DNA from: Apoderus coryli
Lineage: Eukaryota > Arthropoda > Insecta > Coleoptera > Attelabidae
DNA length: 64,000 nt
Assembly: GCA_911728435.2 (NCBI GenBank)
Contig: OU452203.1
Span: forward strand, 23,500,134-23,564,133
Reading direction: 5' to 3'
Both the position numbers and the translations under genes were made by a program. How positions within the stretch are numbered: position 1 is the stretch's first letter; each line of letters begins with the position of its first letter. The notes beneath the pieces are model-generated. The model searched no databases, was not told where the DNA came from, and saw nothing but the letters and a program-made list of their open reading frames with translations. This document shows, in pieces, positions 36,118 through 49,307 of this stretch.

Positions 36118-37130
36118 CTATAACGAGTAGTGAACCAACTGATCGCCATGGTCCTCCACGAAATTGTCCAGCCTCTTCTTAAAGCTGTCAACCTTTTGCG
36201 CCATTATCACCTCTTCAGATAATGAATTCCATGCATATACAACTCTGTTTGTTATAAAATTCTTCCGAGGAAGTCTAGCACATCTCTCCTTGTCAAGTTT
36301 CTTACTATTGCCACGCAGATTAGGATTTCTAGCAGGATGAAATACATCGAGATTCACCGAGTAGTAGCCACTAAGTATTTTGTATGTTTGAATTAGATCG
36401 CCTTGTTGTCGTCGATCATAAAGACATGTCAAATTTAAAAGCCTCAATCGCTCCTCATATGGTATATGGCTAAGTGCATGAGGTAGCTTAGTGAACCTCC
36501 TCTGAACCCTTTCCAATGCCTCTATGTCCTTAATGAAGTAGGGGGACCAAACGCTGTTGGCATATTCCAATAGTGGTCTGACATACGATTTATACAATTC
36601 CAATATTAGAGAGCTTGATCTCGATTTGAAAGCTCTCTGTATCAGATACCACAGTCTATTAGCTTTCTTCACTGTGGCGGAAATATGGGCCTCCCACTTC
36701 AAATCCGCTGTTACTATGACACCAAGATCCTTCTGCTGATTATTGATTTAACAGCATTTCCATTGATGAAATATAGAGTCCTGGGATTATTAGCTCCGAT
36801 GTGTAGTACCTGACACTTTTCCAAATTCAAGTTCATCAACCAAACCGCCGACCAGGACACTACCCTATCAATGTCGATCTGGAATTCATTATCGTCTCGC
36901 AGTGGGTTACAAAACAATTTGGTGTCATCAGCAAAGAAACTCATGTTTGACGTGATGGTACTTGTTAAGTCTGATATATATGCCAGAAAAAGCAATGGCC
37001 CCAGTACAGACCCCTGCGGGACACCACGCAAGACCGGCAATTTAGCGGATAATGCACCATTCCGCTCTAACTTGGAAAATTCTTTTTGTAAGAAACATCT
37101 TAATCCACCTCAGGAGTGCCCCCCGCACGC
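36118..37130 (-). mobile_element. 5'-truncated LINE reverse transcriptase
   Basis: The frame 37040-36714 has RT motif B (VPQGSVLGPLLFLAYISDL) and the catalytic FFADDTKLF. After a frameshift near 36710, 36702-36118 gives the C-terminal domain (LELYKSYVRPLLEYANSVW, YDRRQQGDLIQTYKILSGYY, RNFITNRV-like). CR1/Jockey-group. Motif A and everything before it are lost or degraded. Confidence 0.8.
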
Positions 37131-37140
37131 TTTTATTTCT

Positions 37141-40100
37141 GAATTATAGTAAAAACTAACTATTTTGTTCTTTTTTCAGATATTTCATTAATTATATACT
37201 GTCATGATATGAATTAACGGTTATGATATATTATATCTACCACAAAGCCATACAATAATTGCGCGAAATGTATAAAAAATGTCTAAATATTAGTATTTGA
37301 CGTGCCGAATGGTTTTGTAAACAAAACTGAAGATCTAACGCATACATTTAATGTGATGCGGATGCTCAAAATGTCAGCTTTCTTTCATTAATAGAGATGC
37401 AAGAAATTTATCGTTATATTCGATTATATCTCAATTTCTCAGTCTATACTAATAGAAAAAATAAATATTACAAGCCAAAGCTATAAAGAGTAAGTTTAAA
37501 TGTAATTTTATAAAGAATTTTAAATTATAAAGATAGTTTCCTTTTATTTTTTTTTGTATTGAAAACTAGAGATAACGTGTAGGTATAAACGCAAATAATG
37601 TGAAGACCCAAACATAGCCAAAACTAATGAATTTAAAAATATATAATTGTTAATTAATAAAAATGTACCTGCAGTAGCAAAATCGGTGAGCCGAATAATT
37701 TTTCGGGAAACATAAATTAGATACTCAAAAATGTCATAATATGGCTACAAAAACCCCAACAATTGTGTGTTTCTATATTTACTAATACAGCTGCTCAATA
37801 GATGGCGGTATTTCACAGGTTTTCTTGAATTAATTTTTGTCGACAAAGTAGTCATCGTTATTTTGTCGGTGATGTTAATGATTATTATAGATTTCTGTTG
37901 AAAAAAAACTTGTTAATATAATTTGTCGGTAGATGACAGTATTTTTGCCATTATGAAGTACAGTGACTATATTATAATATATAGTCACTGTATTATGAAG
38001 TAACTGTATAGAAATATAGCTGCAAATAGCAGATTCCTGTTATATTCAGCCGTATTAATTAAATGAATTAGTGTAAATTATTTTCTGATAGAGGGTGCTT
38101 ATGTACATATTGTTAGAATGAAAAGCATTTTAAATATTCAATACTCGATAATGAATTATTTTTTATGATTTTGTATTGTTAATTTTCCAGCATAATGATG
38201 AAATAATTAACTATTTAGTTAATGTTTTTAATTATTTACAGATTGATAGATAGGCATAATAATTGTTACAGGGTAATGTTGTTCTTAAGCAGATATACCT
38301 AGATAATAGTTTGTAGGTGTAACAAAAATTGCGATCTAACTAAAGGTGCGTCTGCAAAACTTGCGTAGGACTTAAGTAACACAAACAAAAAAAGAAAAAT
38401 ATATTGTAAGACACTGTGTTAGGGATTGTCGTACGATTTTTTCGGAGACTGTTTAACACAGAAACGTATTTGTAGAAAATAATACAAATAGTTTTTTTAA
38501 ATGTAGGTACCAACATTAGAAATAAACGATTCTTCAGTAGCGGCGATGTACAGGGTGTTACAAGTCTTTGTATAGGAGTTATTGGTCTTTTAACTTTAAT
38601 TTTAATTGCACACGGTTCGATATCAAAAATTTGTACAACGATATTCTAACTTGCGAAATAAATAACAGTTGTTATCTGACTATGTGTGCGATTTTTTTAA
38701 ATTTAATTTATATCAGGGCATGTATCTTAATATATCAAGGGTTATAGCTCGTCACGCATTCTCACTAGGCTCAAATTATTTCTCAGAGTGTAACCATTTT
38801 GAAATTAGCGGAATTATGTACATTCAGAAAGAATAGTAATGTTATAGCTCTGTCCGAATGAATCCCAATATGCTATTCCAAATTGTTATGATTCGTTTCA
38901 AGTTTTACAAGCGGTTTCAAATAAAGAAGAACAAACAAAGAATATCAACTTGAATAATAACAGAATCAAATTATTATATGAAATAAACAAACAACTAAAA
39001 TAAGTTTTATTAATCTGTATTGAAGTAATGCAAAATTACTTACCATTATAATCTTGGATCACTTTTATTTAAAAGAAAATATTTATTTGGTTGACCCTTT
39101 TGTCAATAATTTATTGAAAACTTTATTAGAAATAAAACGCATAGTTCGGGCTAAAACAACTAATTTAATAATAAAAACTAATTAAAGAAAATGAATAACA
39201 ACAAGAAATAAATATGTATAATAGAAAAGAAAAAGAATAAAACAATTAAGCGATAATGAGAATTTAAAAGAAATCTTAATCATTACTTGTACTACTTAAA
39301 AATAGGAAAATTAATATAATTCGAATAATTATATTAATTCCTGTATGAAACTTTCATTACTAATTGGAAACGGAATTTATTTCAATTACTAAATGAAATA
39401 ACTTTAAACTTTATATAATAAAAACTGATTAAACAAAAAGGCCTTCAATTAAAAGAATATCAAAACTTACTTTATACAATTCACTACTTCAGAATAAAAT
39501 GAGAAATGAACTTAGTCTTTAAACAAAAACTAGAAAATAATTCTTAACTGAAAAATTTACTAAGTTCAAAAACAAATTAAAATATTTAATTTAACATTTT
39601 ATAACTAGAGAAGACACGACTTGACTGAACCAAGACTAGGATGATTTTCCTCTTAAAGTCCTTTTGTCTTTCCAGAATTGCCTCATAAAAGTTACATAGT
39701 AGGTAATACAAAATAAAAATAAGCCACTCAGAAAAAAGACATCTTAAGAACAAAATATTTTTAAAAGCCTTGCACAATTTTTATGACGCAGATAACTTTT
39801 AGACCCCCCATGTTTGTCGTATCACATAATATTAGGGTATGTTCGTATTTATGTTTAGAAAAAATAAGAACCATATGTCAACAAATCTATGGGAATATTT
39901 CGTGTTATCGTAAACATATATATTAGAAAAAAAGAACTTGTTAGATATTGGAAATTCTCAGAAAGAAGTGATCTGCCACCCATGTATTCTAGAATTAAGT
40001 AATCTGCAAGCTTGCCAGTGGCGGGTTCTATTTTTAAAACAGGGGATACGGGGATCGTTTCAACCAAAGTATCAATATCTCAAGGGTTAATATTTTCCAT

Positions 40101-40440
40101 AATTTGAGATAAAACCAATTTAATAATTCATGCCCAATGCTTGTCATGGTCCACTGTATAAAAGTAAATTTAAATCTGAAACTTCCATAACATACTACTT
40201 AATCAGGTATGCCGTGTACAACCAACATTGCTTTAGAAATTTATTTGCTCATCCTGTATAACGAATTCGGAATCACATTTAGCGTTAAAATTGTTGATTT
40301 AAATACCTAATTATTCGCAATAGAACCACGTCTATGATCTTTACTTTGGACAGTAATAATAATAATGGTACCTAGTACTGCTATAGCTATGAACGAGTAC
40401 TACGTATATTTATGCAATTTATAATATATCCGTTTGTCTG
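37141..40440. other. 3.3 kb AT-rich interval without genes
   Basis: No convincing coding frame. A 34-base palindrome lies at 37959-37992, and single mariner-like termini (CAGGGTGTTAC near 38550, TCCTGTATAAC near 40253) hint at old MITEs. Confidence 0.45.
37959..37992. repeat. 34-bp perfect inverted repeat
   Basis: Arms TACAGTGACTATAT and ATATAGTCACTGTA are separated by six bases. Direct copies of TTATGAAGTA lie on both outer sides (37951 and 37992 onward). Confidence 0.75.
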
Positions 40441-40694
40441 ATCTTTAGGCGCGCGGGTGCGCCTCCTGCCTCCTGCTCACCCTCTCCTTTCTTCCTTCAC
40501 GACTAGAAAATATGCGGACGGAGACAACAGACTACAAAACGACTGTTTTGGGGGCGGTGCGGTGTAGGTGTAGCACGACGTGTGACATTTCTTCCGATAT
40601 ACAGATGTCTCGTCCGTCCATATACACGGTGGGTCAAAAACTTGCATTACAAATAGGTGGTCGCGTTTTTGTGATGGAGTGCTAGTTTTAATCT
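40441..40694. other. GC-richer segment of unknown role
   Basis: CpG-containing sequence (GGCGCGCGGGTGCGCC and onward) abuts the LINE that follows. A 75-aa minus-strand frame (40704-40477) crosses it but resembles nothing I recognise. Confidence 0.35.
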
Positions 40695-42385
40695 TTGTTG
40701 ACATGCCAAATAAGGTGTCTCTGTTTAATTAAATCAATGCTCCTAGGGGTCAAATCGGCCGCTAATTATTTAGTTTTACTATTAAAACTAAAGATTTCAA
40801 TATCGGAGATATACCAACAACTTTCTACTCTGGACGCGAATAAGTGCCCTGGGCCAGATGGGTTACGTCCGAAATTATTAAAGCATTGCAGTTTTGTTCT
40901 GGCAAGACCTTTGTATACTATTTTTAACATGTCGTTAAACACTGGTTGTTTTCCTGAGATCTGGAAGTCCAGCTTCATAACCCCTATACACAAAAGACAG
41001 GCATAATATTAAGAATTATAGACCTATCAGTATAATCAGCATTATTCCCAAGGTATTCGAGAAACTTATAATAAATTATCTTCAACCTCTCCTAGGCAGT
41101 GCTATCATTGATCAGCAGTACGGATTTTTGCCACCAAAGTCAGCTGAGCTAAATCTGTTAAAATACACCAACTTTATTATTGATGCTCTGGAGAGTGGAT
41201 CGGAGGTACATTCAGTGTATACCGATTTCTCCAAAGCCTTCGATCGTGTAAATCATAAAATCTTATTGATAAAGTTGGCTGAGGTTGGCATCGGCGGACG
41301 CATGCTCGAATGGATGAGTAGCTACCTTGATAACAGAATTCAATACGTTAAGGTCAAGGGCTTTCTTTCTACTGAGATAAAAGTATCATCTGGCATCCCC
41401 CAGGGATCGCACTTGGGACCACTGTTTTTTAATATTTTCGTTAATGACATCGCCAGATGTTTTACTTCGAGCGATGTTCTCTTGTTCGCTGATGACCTCA
41501 AACTATTTACGATAGTCAACAAAACTGAAGATTGCGAGAGATTGCAGTCTGACCTCGGGGCTCTTCACGAGTGGTGTGTTAGGAATGATACGCATCTGAA
41601 TGTTGATAAGTGTTGTTTTATGTCCTTTTCGAGATCAAGACGGCCCACTCTTTTCGATTACTCACTGAACCAGACTTCCCTTAAATTGATTACTACAGTT
41701 AAAGATCTTGGAGTCATGTTGATAGTGGTTTGACCTTTATTCCACATATAACTTCAATGGTCTCAAGGTCTCTGAAGGTTCTTGGCTTCATTAAACGTTG
41801 CTCACGGGAGTTCACACATGTCGATTCTCTGAGGCTTCTTTACACAAGTTTGGTCAGACCGTGCCTTGAGTATGCGTCGGCTGTCTGGTCTCCACATTAT
41901 ACTGTGTATCTAGTAAAAATTGAGCAGGTACAGCACAAATTTCTTAGATTAGCCTACAAACTGCAGATATACTTTATTTTTGAGAATCGTTTTGAATTAT
42001 ATGCCGATTTAGAGTCCTACCTTGGCATTGACACGCTGGGTGACCGACGACAGAGACATGATTTGATTTTATTGTATGACCTTATAAATGGAAGGTTGAA
42101 TTGTCCAGATCTTTTGGGCAAGATTGGAATTCATGTTCCATATCGTGCAACGCGTACGAGGAGTATATTTCACCAGACACATTCCAGAACAAATTATGGT
42201 TGCAATTCATTTTTGGCGCGATCAATGCCTCTCGCCAATGACAGTGAAGAGACACTGGATTTTTTTGTCCCGAGAAATACCTTTTTGGGTTCAGTAGGGC
42301 ACCTCTTTGATAATTGATACGTTGTGTTGTACCATATTGCTTTATAATAGTGAAGTATTCATGTAAATAAATAAATAAAACTATT
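40695..42385 (+). mobile_element. LINE with nearly complete reverse transcriptase domain
   Basis: Successive frames (40695-41006; 41008-41733; 41730-42317) give RT from LDANKCPGPDGLRPKLLKHC through YRPISIISIIPKVFEKLI, motif A TDFSKAFDRVNHKILL, motif B SSGIPQGSHLGPLFFNIFVND, catalytic LLFADDLKLF, and the C-terminal domain (LRLLYTSLVRPCLEYASAVW). Frameshifts lie near 41007 and 41715-41730. The tail is AAATAAATAAATAAA at about 42365-42380. The endonuclease is missing. CR1/Jockey-group. Confidence 0.82.
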
Positions 42386-43749
42386 TTATTCAGATATAAT
42401 AAGTTAAAGCTGGAAGGTTGCATATCGAAAAATGATAAAAATATTTAGTAAAAATCATGCCTCCCTGGGGGGATTATATGAAAATAAGGATTTATTGAAT
42501 TTTGAAAATGGGATATGTGTATTCGTTTTATGTTTCTGAATAAATTACTAAATAAATCCTCGAGTCAATAATTTAATTTGCTTTCAACTGAAGCTATACG
42601 TGCTTACAAACATTGGAAATATTTCGTACAAATGCTCCTTGGAAGACATTCAGTTGCTTTTATTTTGACCGATATTAGTGATTTACAAAAAAAGTTAATT
42701 TTTGCAAAAAATGGAGTCTAATTCGTTCAAAATTTTGTACAAATTAATGTGTCTGAGGATTAATTATTTAATTTTCTTTGTCACTCGAACTGGAAACCTT
42801 TTTCGAAAATATTTAATCGAAATAATGATTTCTGTGGGATATGAAATTGTTTTTAGTTTCTATTTATTCAGCTTAAAAATTCGTCTCGAGCAGAATGAAT
42901 CCACCACTAGATAGTGCGTTTGACATGTGTTCACAATCACATTTTCAGTCACAAAATAATCAAATTTACTGGGTCTATGACAAATTATTGTTTTGGAATT
43001 TTTGTTTTACTTTCCCGATCCATAGGGAAAGTACTTTGAACGTCAACGCGCTAAAAAAAATAGAGATAAAGACGGATATAACCATTTTGAAGTTCCCTGA
43101 GACGATTAAAACCATTTCCAGATAACCAATTGAGATAAATTTTGGTATATGAGTTTGGGGGAGCCCTAGGATGAACCCCTTAGTTTTTGGTTGAAATCGC
43201 TTTAGTCCTGTCATAGAGGTGGACACAACCCTCAAATTTTTAAATAGCACCATTTGAACGCATTTGCGACAGGCGTGGTCTCGATACATATTAATCGAAC
43301 TTTTAAACAATATGCTTTGGGGAATATGATACCGCCAGATAGCATAATTAAAATTGACCCTGTATGTAATATATCTAAATGTTACATAAAATTATTATGA
43401 ATTCAATTATAGAAATTGAAAGTAGAAAATAAATGTTTTTTTTTTATTAATATTTATTTATATTATGAATATTATAATCAATTTGTTGTGTAGGCGTTAG
43501 TTAGAAGCTAGAAAAAATATTAAATGTTAATGAATTTTTATTAGATACCTATTATTTACATTTAAAACAACTTATCAGTATATTTGCAATAAATTTTTCT
43601 TTACTACAATTGTTTAGTCAAAGGCGATGTCCCACTTCTACGAAATTAAAGTATTTTATTTAAATTATTACTGCACTTTAGAGCAATGAAACAATACCTT
43701 TTACTAAATGTTTCAATTATTTATTTTCAAATTAAAATTTTTTCTTTGC
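42386..43749. other. Interval without genes
   Basis: Short ORFs only (for example 42895-43125) with no recognisable motifs. ACCCTGTA near 43360 may be one end of a decayed mariner-type MITE. Confidence 0.4.
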
Positions 43750-44010
43750 GTGAAAGGCTGTGAAATTTAGACAGGACAATGATATTATGAAGGGCTATTT
43801 GCATGCTAAACGACATGCGAAGGCAGTGTCATTAAGGATAGTTTCTTAGGGCTTGAATTATAGCGTTCTATAGTCCAATACCGAGCAAAAGCATCAAAAA
43901 ATTGAAATTTTTCCAGTGCCTGAAGGGCTATGAAATTTAGACAGGACGATGATATTATGAAGGGCTATTTGCATGCCAAACTTCATTAAGGATAGTTTCT
44001 TACCTTTTAC
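43750..44010 (+). repeat. Second locus of the ~170-bp repeat (dimer)
   Basis: TGAAATTTAGACAGGAC occurs at 43761 and 43931, an offset of 170. Each copy is followed by ATGATATTATGAAGGGCTAT and TCATTAAGGATAGTTTCTTA. It is the inverted counterpart of 8317-8640. Confidence 0.75.
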
Positions 44011-45912
44011 TAAATGTTTCAATTATTTATTTTCACTGACGGAGCTGTGTTTTTTGAATTTGATGAAACTTCCATCTTACTGTAACTTTGAGCTTGTTAA
44101 AGTTTTTCTGTAGGAATGCAATTAAGCTTTTTTTAAATAATCGTGAGGGTCTGTTCAGTAACGCAACAGGAATGGGCTCACGGTCATTATACAGGTAAAA
44201 TACCCTAGGATTACTTATTTCGAAGCCACAAGCGGCTCACCATATAATGTTGAGATTATTTAGTGCTTAGTCTTACTTTTGGAGCTGGAATTTTGTTTGG
44301 GAACATTGATTATCTCAAAAAATCTAAAACAACTGTGCTTTAGGACTATTTTCAAACATTTACTATTTTCGTTTGTCTGGTTTCAGGACACTTGCGTCCC
44401 TAAAGAGATCGTTTTTGAAATTGGTCCTTTGGGCTACAAAACATAGTTTAAATTAAGACATTCGTAAGTATTTTATTTGAATCATACGGTATCTACTCGT
44501 ACTTAATCTAATTTTAAAATAATCCTTAAACTTGATACGCGCCGGCCGGCCGATATAGCAGGAAATATTTTTCACCCGTAAGCAACAATATCCATGATAA
44601 TATATAAAAGATAATAATCGATAATGTTGAGTTCGATACGTTATTATAACAAAAACAAATAATAAAAAATCGATAAACCTACCTACTTACTATTCACTAT
44701 ACTTCCGTATATATATCGAAAATAAATTGCATAGAAAATTGGTCCTTCTAGGCTTGTATAGGTTCCTTCCTACCTATACTTCAACAAAATCGTGATTTAT
44801 ATTAGAAATAGTTTACAATACAAAATAATAAATAATTTTCGTAATTTAATTTTTTTTTGGATATGGATGGTATACGTTCAGTCACCTCCTTTGATATTTT
44901 TACCAACGACCACTAGAAATGCGCGATAACTTCGAAATCGTTTATAGGTAGAAATAGTTTATTGACAGTAAGTTTGTAAAAAAATTGTATTTCCATAATA
45001 TTCCAGTTAAAACATAACATTTAACCCTTGTAAAGGCTGGAAAGTGACCTGGAATGACCTAGGAATGCCAGACGCATTTCCAGGCAGACGGGTATATATA
45101 TTTTTTTCCTTTTCGCCTATAACGCACCTAACTACTAACAACCCCCTCTGTCTGGGGTGTAATGGGTTTGCTGCCACCCCCCGCGACAAGTAAACTGCGT
45201 GCCAAAGGTCCTTACACTTTGTGTGTGTGTCTTTTTATTTCATTCTGTAGCAATAATTTCTGCTAAAGCTACTTAAATGTCGTGCTCACGAAATTTATAT
45301 TTACATTTTATTGTGATGATGCCCAAAATGGACAAAACATAGATTGAGATTATGATAAAATAGTAATAATAATAAGTAGTCGAAACATGGTTTAATAAAA
45401 TACAAAAGACAATACGCGGGTGAAGGAAGATCTTTATCTTTGCTCATACAAAAGATTCTTTATCTGTTCGAGAGATCGCGGTATTATGACAGTAGATAGT
45501 AGTCGAAGGGCCAAGGCAAGTAAAATTGATTGAACACGAAATATAAATAATTTTCTTTTTAGTACAAATATAAAATTGCTTCCTACGTATTCAAGTCTCA
45601 CAATATTATAGCCTATTCTAAGACCATTGCTAAATAGGTAATAATACCTCTAATTATCGCATAAAAAAATATAATTTTACGAGGTGGCCCAATGAAGCAT
45701 TTTATTACAAATACAAGCGGCCAATATACTTAGTTACAATCCTCCAGGCAATAGTTCAACCTTAAAAAGAAATTGAAATCGAAACGAATATATCGATACA
45801 TTGCATTGCGTCTCTAATAATGATTGAGAGTTGACATTTTGAGTATCCGCGTCAAATCAAATGTTTCCATTAGGTCTGCAGTTTTGTTTACAAACACATT
45901 AGTCACGTCAAA
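44011..45912. other. AT-rich interval, no gene
   Basis: Nothing coding is recognised. A short GC palindrome (GCGCCGGCCGGCCG near 44542) and a GTGTGTGTGT tract near 45221 are the only notable spots. Confidence 0.4.
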
Positions 45913-45914
45913 TA

Positions 45915-47182
45915 TTGGGTCTGCCAGATAACTTTTTTTTTTTGAAAGTGCTATAAAAGAAAAACTGCTGAATATTTTCTCAAATTTCTTTTTTTATTTG
46001 AAAGTACAATCCTTCCGGTTAATAATGACAAATAATTTCATTCAAATGGCTGCCTCGGCTGGCCATGCAGTAGCCTACACGATCGGTCCAATTTTTAAGC
46101 ACAATATCGATTGTGTGCAGCTGTATTTCACCAATGGCTTCACGAATATTTTCCTTTAAAGCGTCAATTGTCTCTGGCTTGTCGGCGTAACACTTATCTT
46201 TGACGGCACCTTACAAATAATAGTCCAACGGTGTCAAATCGCAGCTCCGAGGTGGCCAAACGACATCAGCTCTGTGGCTGATAATGCGATCTTCAAAAAC
46301 AGGGCGCAAAACATCGAGTGTTGAAACCAAATGTTGCCAATATCCTCCTCTTCAATTTTTGTGAACAAAAATTCGTTCAACATGACCCGATAACGATCGC
46401 CATTGACTCTAACGGCCACTCCTTGTTCATTTTCGAAGAAAAATGGCCCAATTATGCCTCCGGACCAAAATCCGCACCAAACAGTGACTCGTTTTGGGTG
46501 CATCGGCTTTTCGATGTATGCGTGCGGGTTTTCTGTGCCCCAAATGCGACAATTTTGCTTGTTTACATACCCGCCAAGATCAAAATGAGCTTCATCTGAA
46601 AAGATGATTTTTTGGCAAAATCGGCATCTTCTGTAAGTCGATCGCAGGCTCACTGAGCGAAGTGAAAACGCATTGGATGGTCAGTTGGCTTCAACTCCTG
46701 AACCAATTGGACTTTGTATGGCGTCATACCAAGGTCTTTATGCAAAATTCGTCTCAATGATGTCTCCGAAATGTTCAATTGTTGAGACCGACGGTGAATT
46801 GATGTTGATGGCGCTTCACGCACACTTTCTGCCACAGCAGCAATATTCTCGGGTGTACGCACTGTTTTTGGTTTTTCACGCTTTGGTTTATCGATGAAGA
46901 TGCCAGTTTCTTTCACTTTTTTCACGAGATAACGAACATACGGAGCTAACGGTGCTTCTCTTCTTCCAAAATCCGTACGCAATTTTCGCACACATTCTGC
47001 AACATTACCATGATTTTCAAAGTAATGTCGCAATATTTCCCAGCGTTGTTCAAGCGTATACACAACCATATTCGTTCAGCGAAAGGATAAAACTAATTAT
47101 CTGTCAAATCAGACATGAGCTAAGTGTTACCCTTCACGAAATAAGCACTAGTTGAAAAAAAAACGTTAGATGGCGGACCCGA
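45915..47182 (-). mobile_element. DD41D mariner, copy 1 (broken)
   Basis: The element has TA on both sides (45913-45914, 47183-47184) and short imperfect TIRs TTGGGTCTGCCAGATAAC and TCGGGTCCGCCATCTAAC. The transposase on the minus strand is split. 47069-46650 covers the N-terminal HTH half and ends at a Trp-to-stop change after FAQ. 46653-46234 continues from FSDEAHFDLGGYVNKQN to GNIWFQ. There a deletion of about 30 bp removes the second catalytic Asp, and a later stop interrupts the LWG motif. Sister of 56033-57332; alignable portions are nearly identical by eye. Confidence 0.85.
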
Positions 47183-47184
47183 TA

Positions 47185-49307
47185 CTAATATTTGATCGTT
47201 TTTTATACATATATACATGACAGTGTATAATTAATGAAATATCTGCGGTGAAAATAATTTAATAAACATGTCAGGTACAGACTGGCTACAATTTGAATAA
47301 TAATATAAAAAAGGTCCAAAGCCCAGTTTTGAACTGGCAACCTAACGATTACGGACAATAAACGTTAGCACATAGGTCAACAGGTATGCCTTATTGGTTT
47401 ATTAGACGCCGACAACCTAGATGATGACGACGCGACGGTAAAATAGACATATTCGAATGCCAAATGTGTCAACTTGTGTCATTTAAATAAAATACAATTC
47501 CGCCAAATTTAGTTTATGTGAATATTATTAAAATAAAAGTAAGTATAAATTAGGAGTTTTGTTTTATATATAATAATGTTTTAATGTTTATTATATATAC
47601 GTATACTCTATGTGTAAATATAATATGGTGTAGTGCGTGTGGATTTATTGAGGAAAGTGTGCTAGAATATGGTTGGGGTGAAAGTTCCAAAAAGAGTCTG
47701 GCAGCAGAACATAATATGTTGGACCTCGCAAATTAGTATGTTGTTTAGGCGAGTAGATTTCAATAAAAAAAACATCTTTCTTCTTTTCTAATGACATTAC
47801 TTTTATGAACAAATAGACAATTTGGGAACTCTTTTAAAAATGTCCCACTTCAAACGAGCCTTACCCAAAGTAATCCACGATCTGACCTGAATATTTTACC
47901 GTGTTTAAAAACATATTTTTTACAACTTGATTGGTTTTGGAGGAGATCTACATGGCCTGGAATTCGTTTTGGTTGAAGATTAGAGTGAATAAGACCTATA
48001 ACGTTTTATTATAGCTAAACACTCACGTCAAAATTCACACACTGTTTATTACGTCTTTCGACAATACAACTAATATTGATCTCATCACTGTCAGACTAAA
48101 TTCGCGTATGTAAACAGTCACGTACAAACTTAACTCAATTAAACCTGATTTATTTTGGCGCGAGTGCCGTCATCTGTCTACTTTTTTCAGTGTTCTAGAC
48201 GTAAACAAAAAAATTTTGGACGTAGAATATTCGAATTCTGGGAGAAGCTGGCAACTCTGGTTTAAAGGGCCGATTCTCTAGCATGAGAGGGAGCAGAAGG
48301 AGAATTTATCGGAACAAAACCTGCATTTGGTATAGCGTTTAGCACTGCCAAATAGAGACTTTGATACCAAAATCATCTAGTTTCCAGGCATTTCGAATGA
48401 GTTTATCAATCCATCGAAATCAAGAGCCAGGCATGACTTGCTCTCATTTGCACTGCCTGGTGGAACTATAAACTATGGGGTTTACAACCTCTTATTATCA
48501 AACATGATTTTTTTTTGACGCCCTGTATTATTTTTAGAGGATTATGTAGTTTTCGTTCCATTGTAGTAAGTACCTATACTATCATCTGCGCTGTTCATTG
48601 CAGTAATGAGAAGCGTCGTCTTAGGAAGAAGATTAAAAATAAAAAAAGTAACTAGACAAGCAAAAATCCGAGTTAAACTTTAACACGAGCTCATGGTTTG
48701 CCAGTCCAACCGTGCGTGAATAAAAGTCACGCGCTCGGCCGAGGTCGCGTCACGATTTTGTTCTTCATCGCTCGCATTTCGCACGCCGGGTACTACCAGA
48801 ACTCCTCTCGTTCCGAAGATTACAAAAGGAAATTAAAAAAAAAAAAAAGAATGGAAAATACGCTAAGAAATAAGAAAATAAACGAACACAAATAAGAAAA
48901 TTGTGGTATCGCACAGCATGACCCGCAGAGGAGCCAACTAGATCGATCCTGCTTATAAGTTTGTTGTTGCACTACGTAATTACGAGACTAAAACAATGAT
49001 AGTTATTTTCCAATTATCTGGAAGAAATCTCTTAAGTTTTAAGAATATATTTAAGTATTGAAATTGCGATTTAAATCTAATTCAGAAACAACTACACCAT
49101 ATTGAATTTTGGTTTCTTCAGCATTGAAAGCGTTAAATCATGTACTTTGTGTTTCTAAGTGATGTCTAACACCTGTCGTCAAAACTTGTAATTTTTTGAG
49201 TGGGGTACAACCAAATACTTAAGACTATCAGGTTGATGTTTACACGAACCTTTTCAAAACTTTCGATCACTTGATTCCGGTATCTTATTGTAGATCAACA
49301 AATTTCG
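47185..49307. other. Interval without recognised genes
   Basis: It contains a weak tRNA-like stretch (47323-47395, minus strand) and a GC-richer patch at 48690-48800. ORFs are short and unlike known proteins. Confidence 0.4.
47323..47395 (-). repeat. tRNA-like (SINE-type?) relic
   Basis: On the minus strand GCCAGTTCAAAACTGGG forms a T-arm-like stem with a seven-base TTCAAAA loop (B-box-like). It is preceded by GCTAACG and a CGTAATCG stretch as in tRNA-derived repeats. The acceptor stem and A-box are not convincing, so this is not called a functional tRNA. Confidence 0.25.

Noticed and set aside
44538..44556. GCGCCGGCCGGCCG as a possible cloning-vector scar
   Set aside because: Only a short GC palindrome in normal AT-rich context; no vector sequence on either side.
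47323..47395. Functional tRNA gene
   Set aside because: Only a T-arm-like hairpin is convincing; acceptor stem, D-arm and a seven-base anticodon loop are not.
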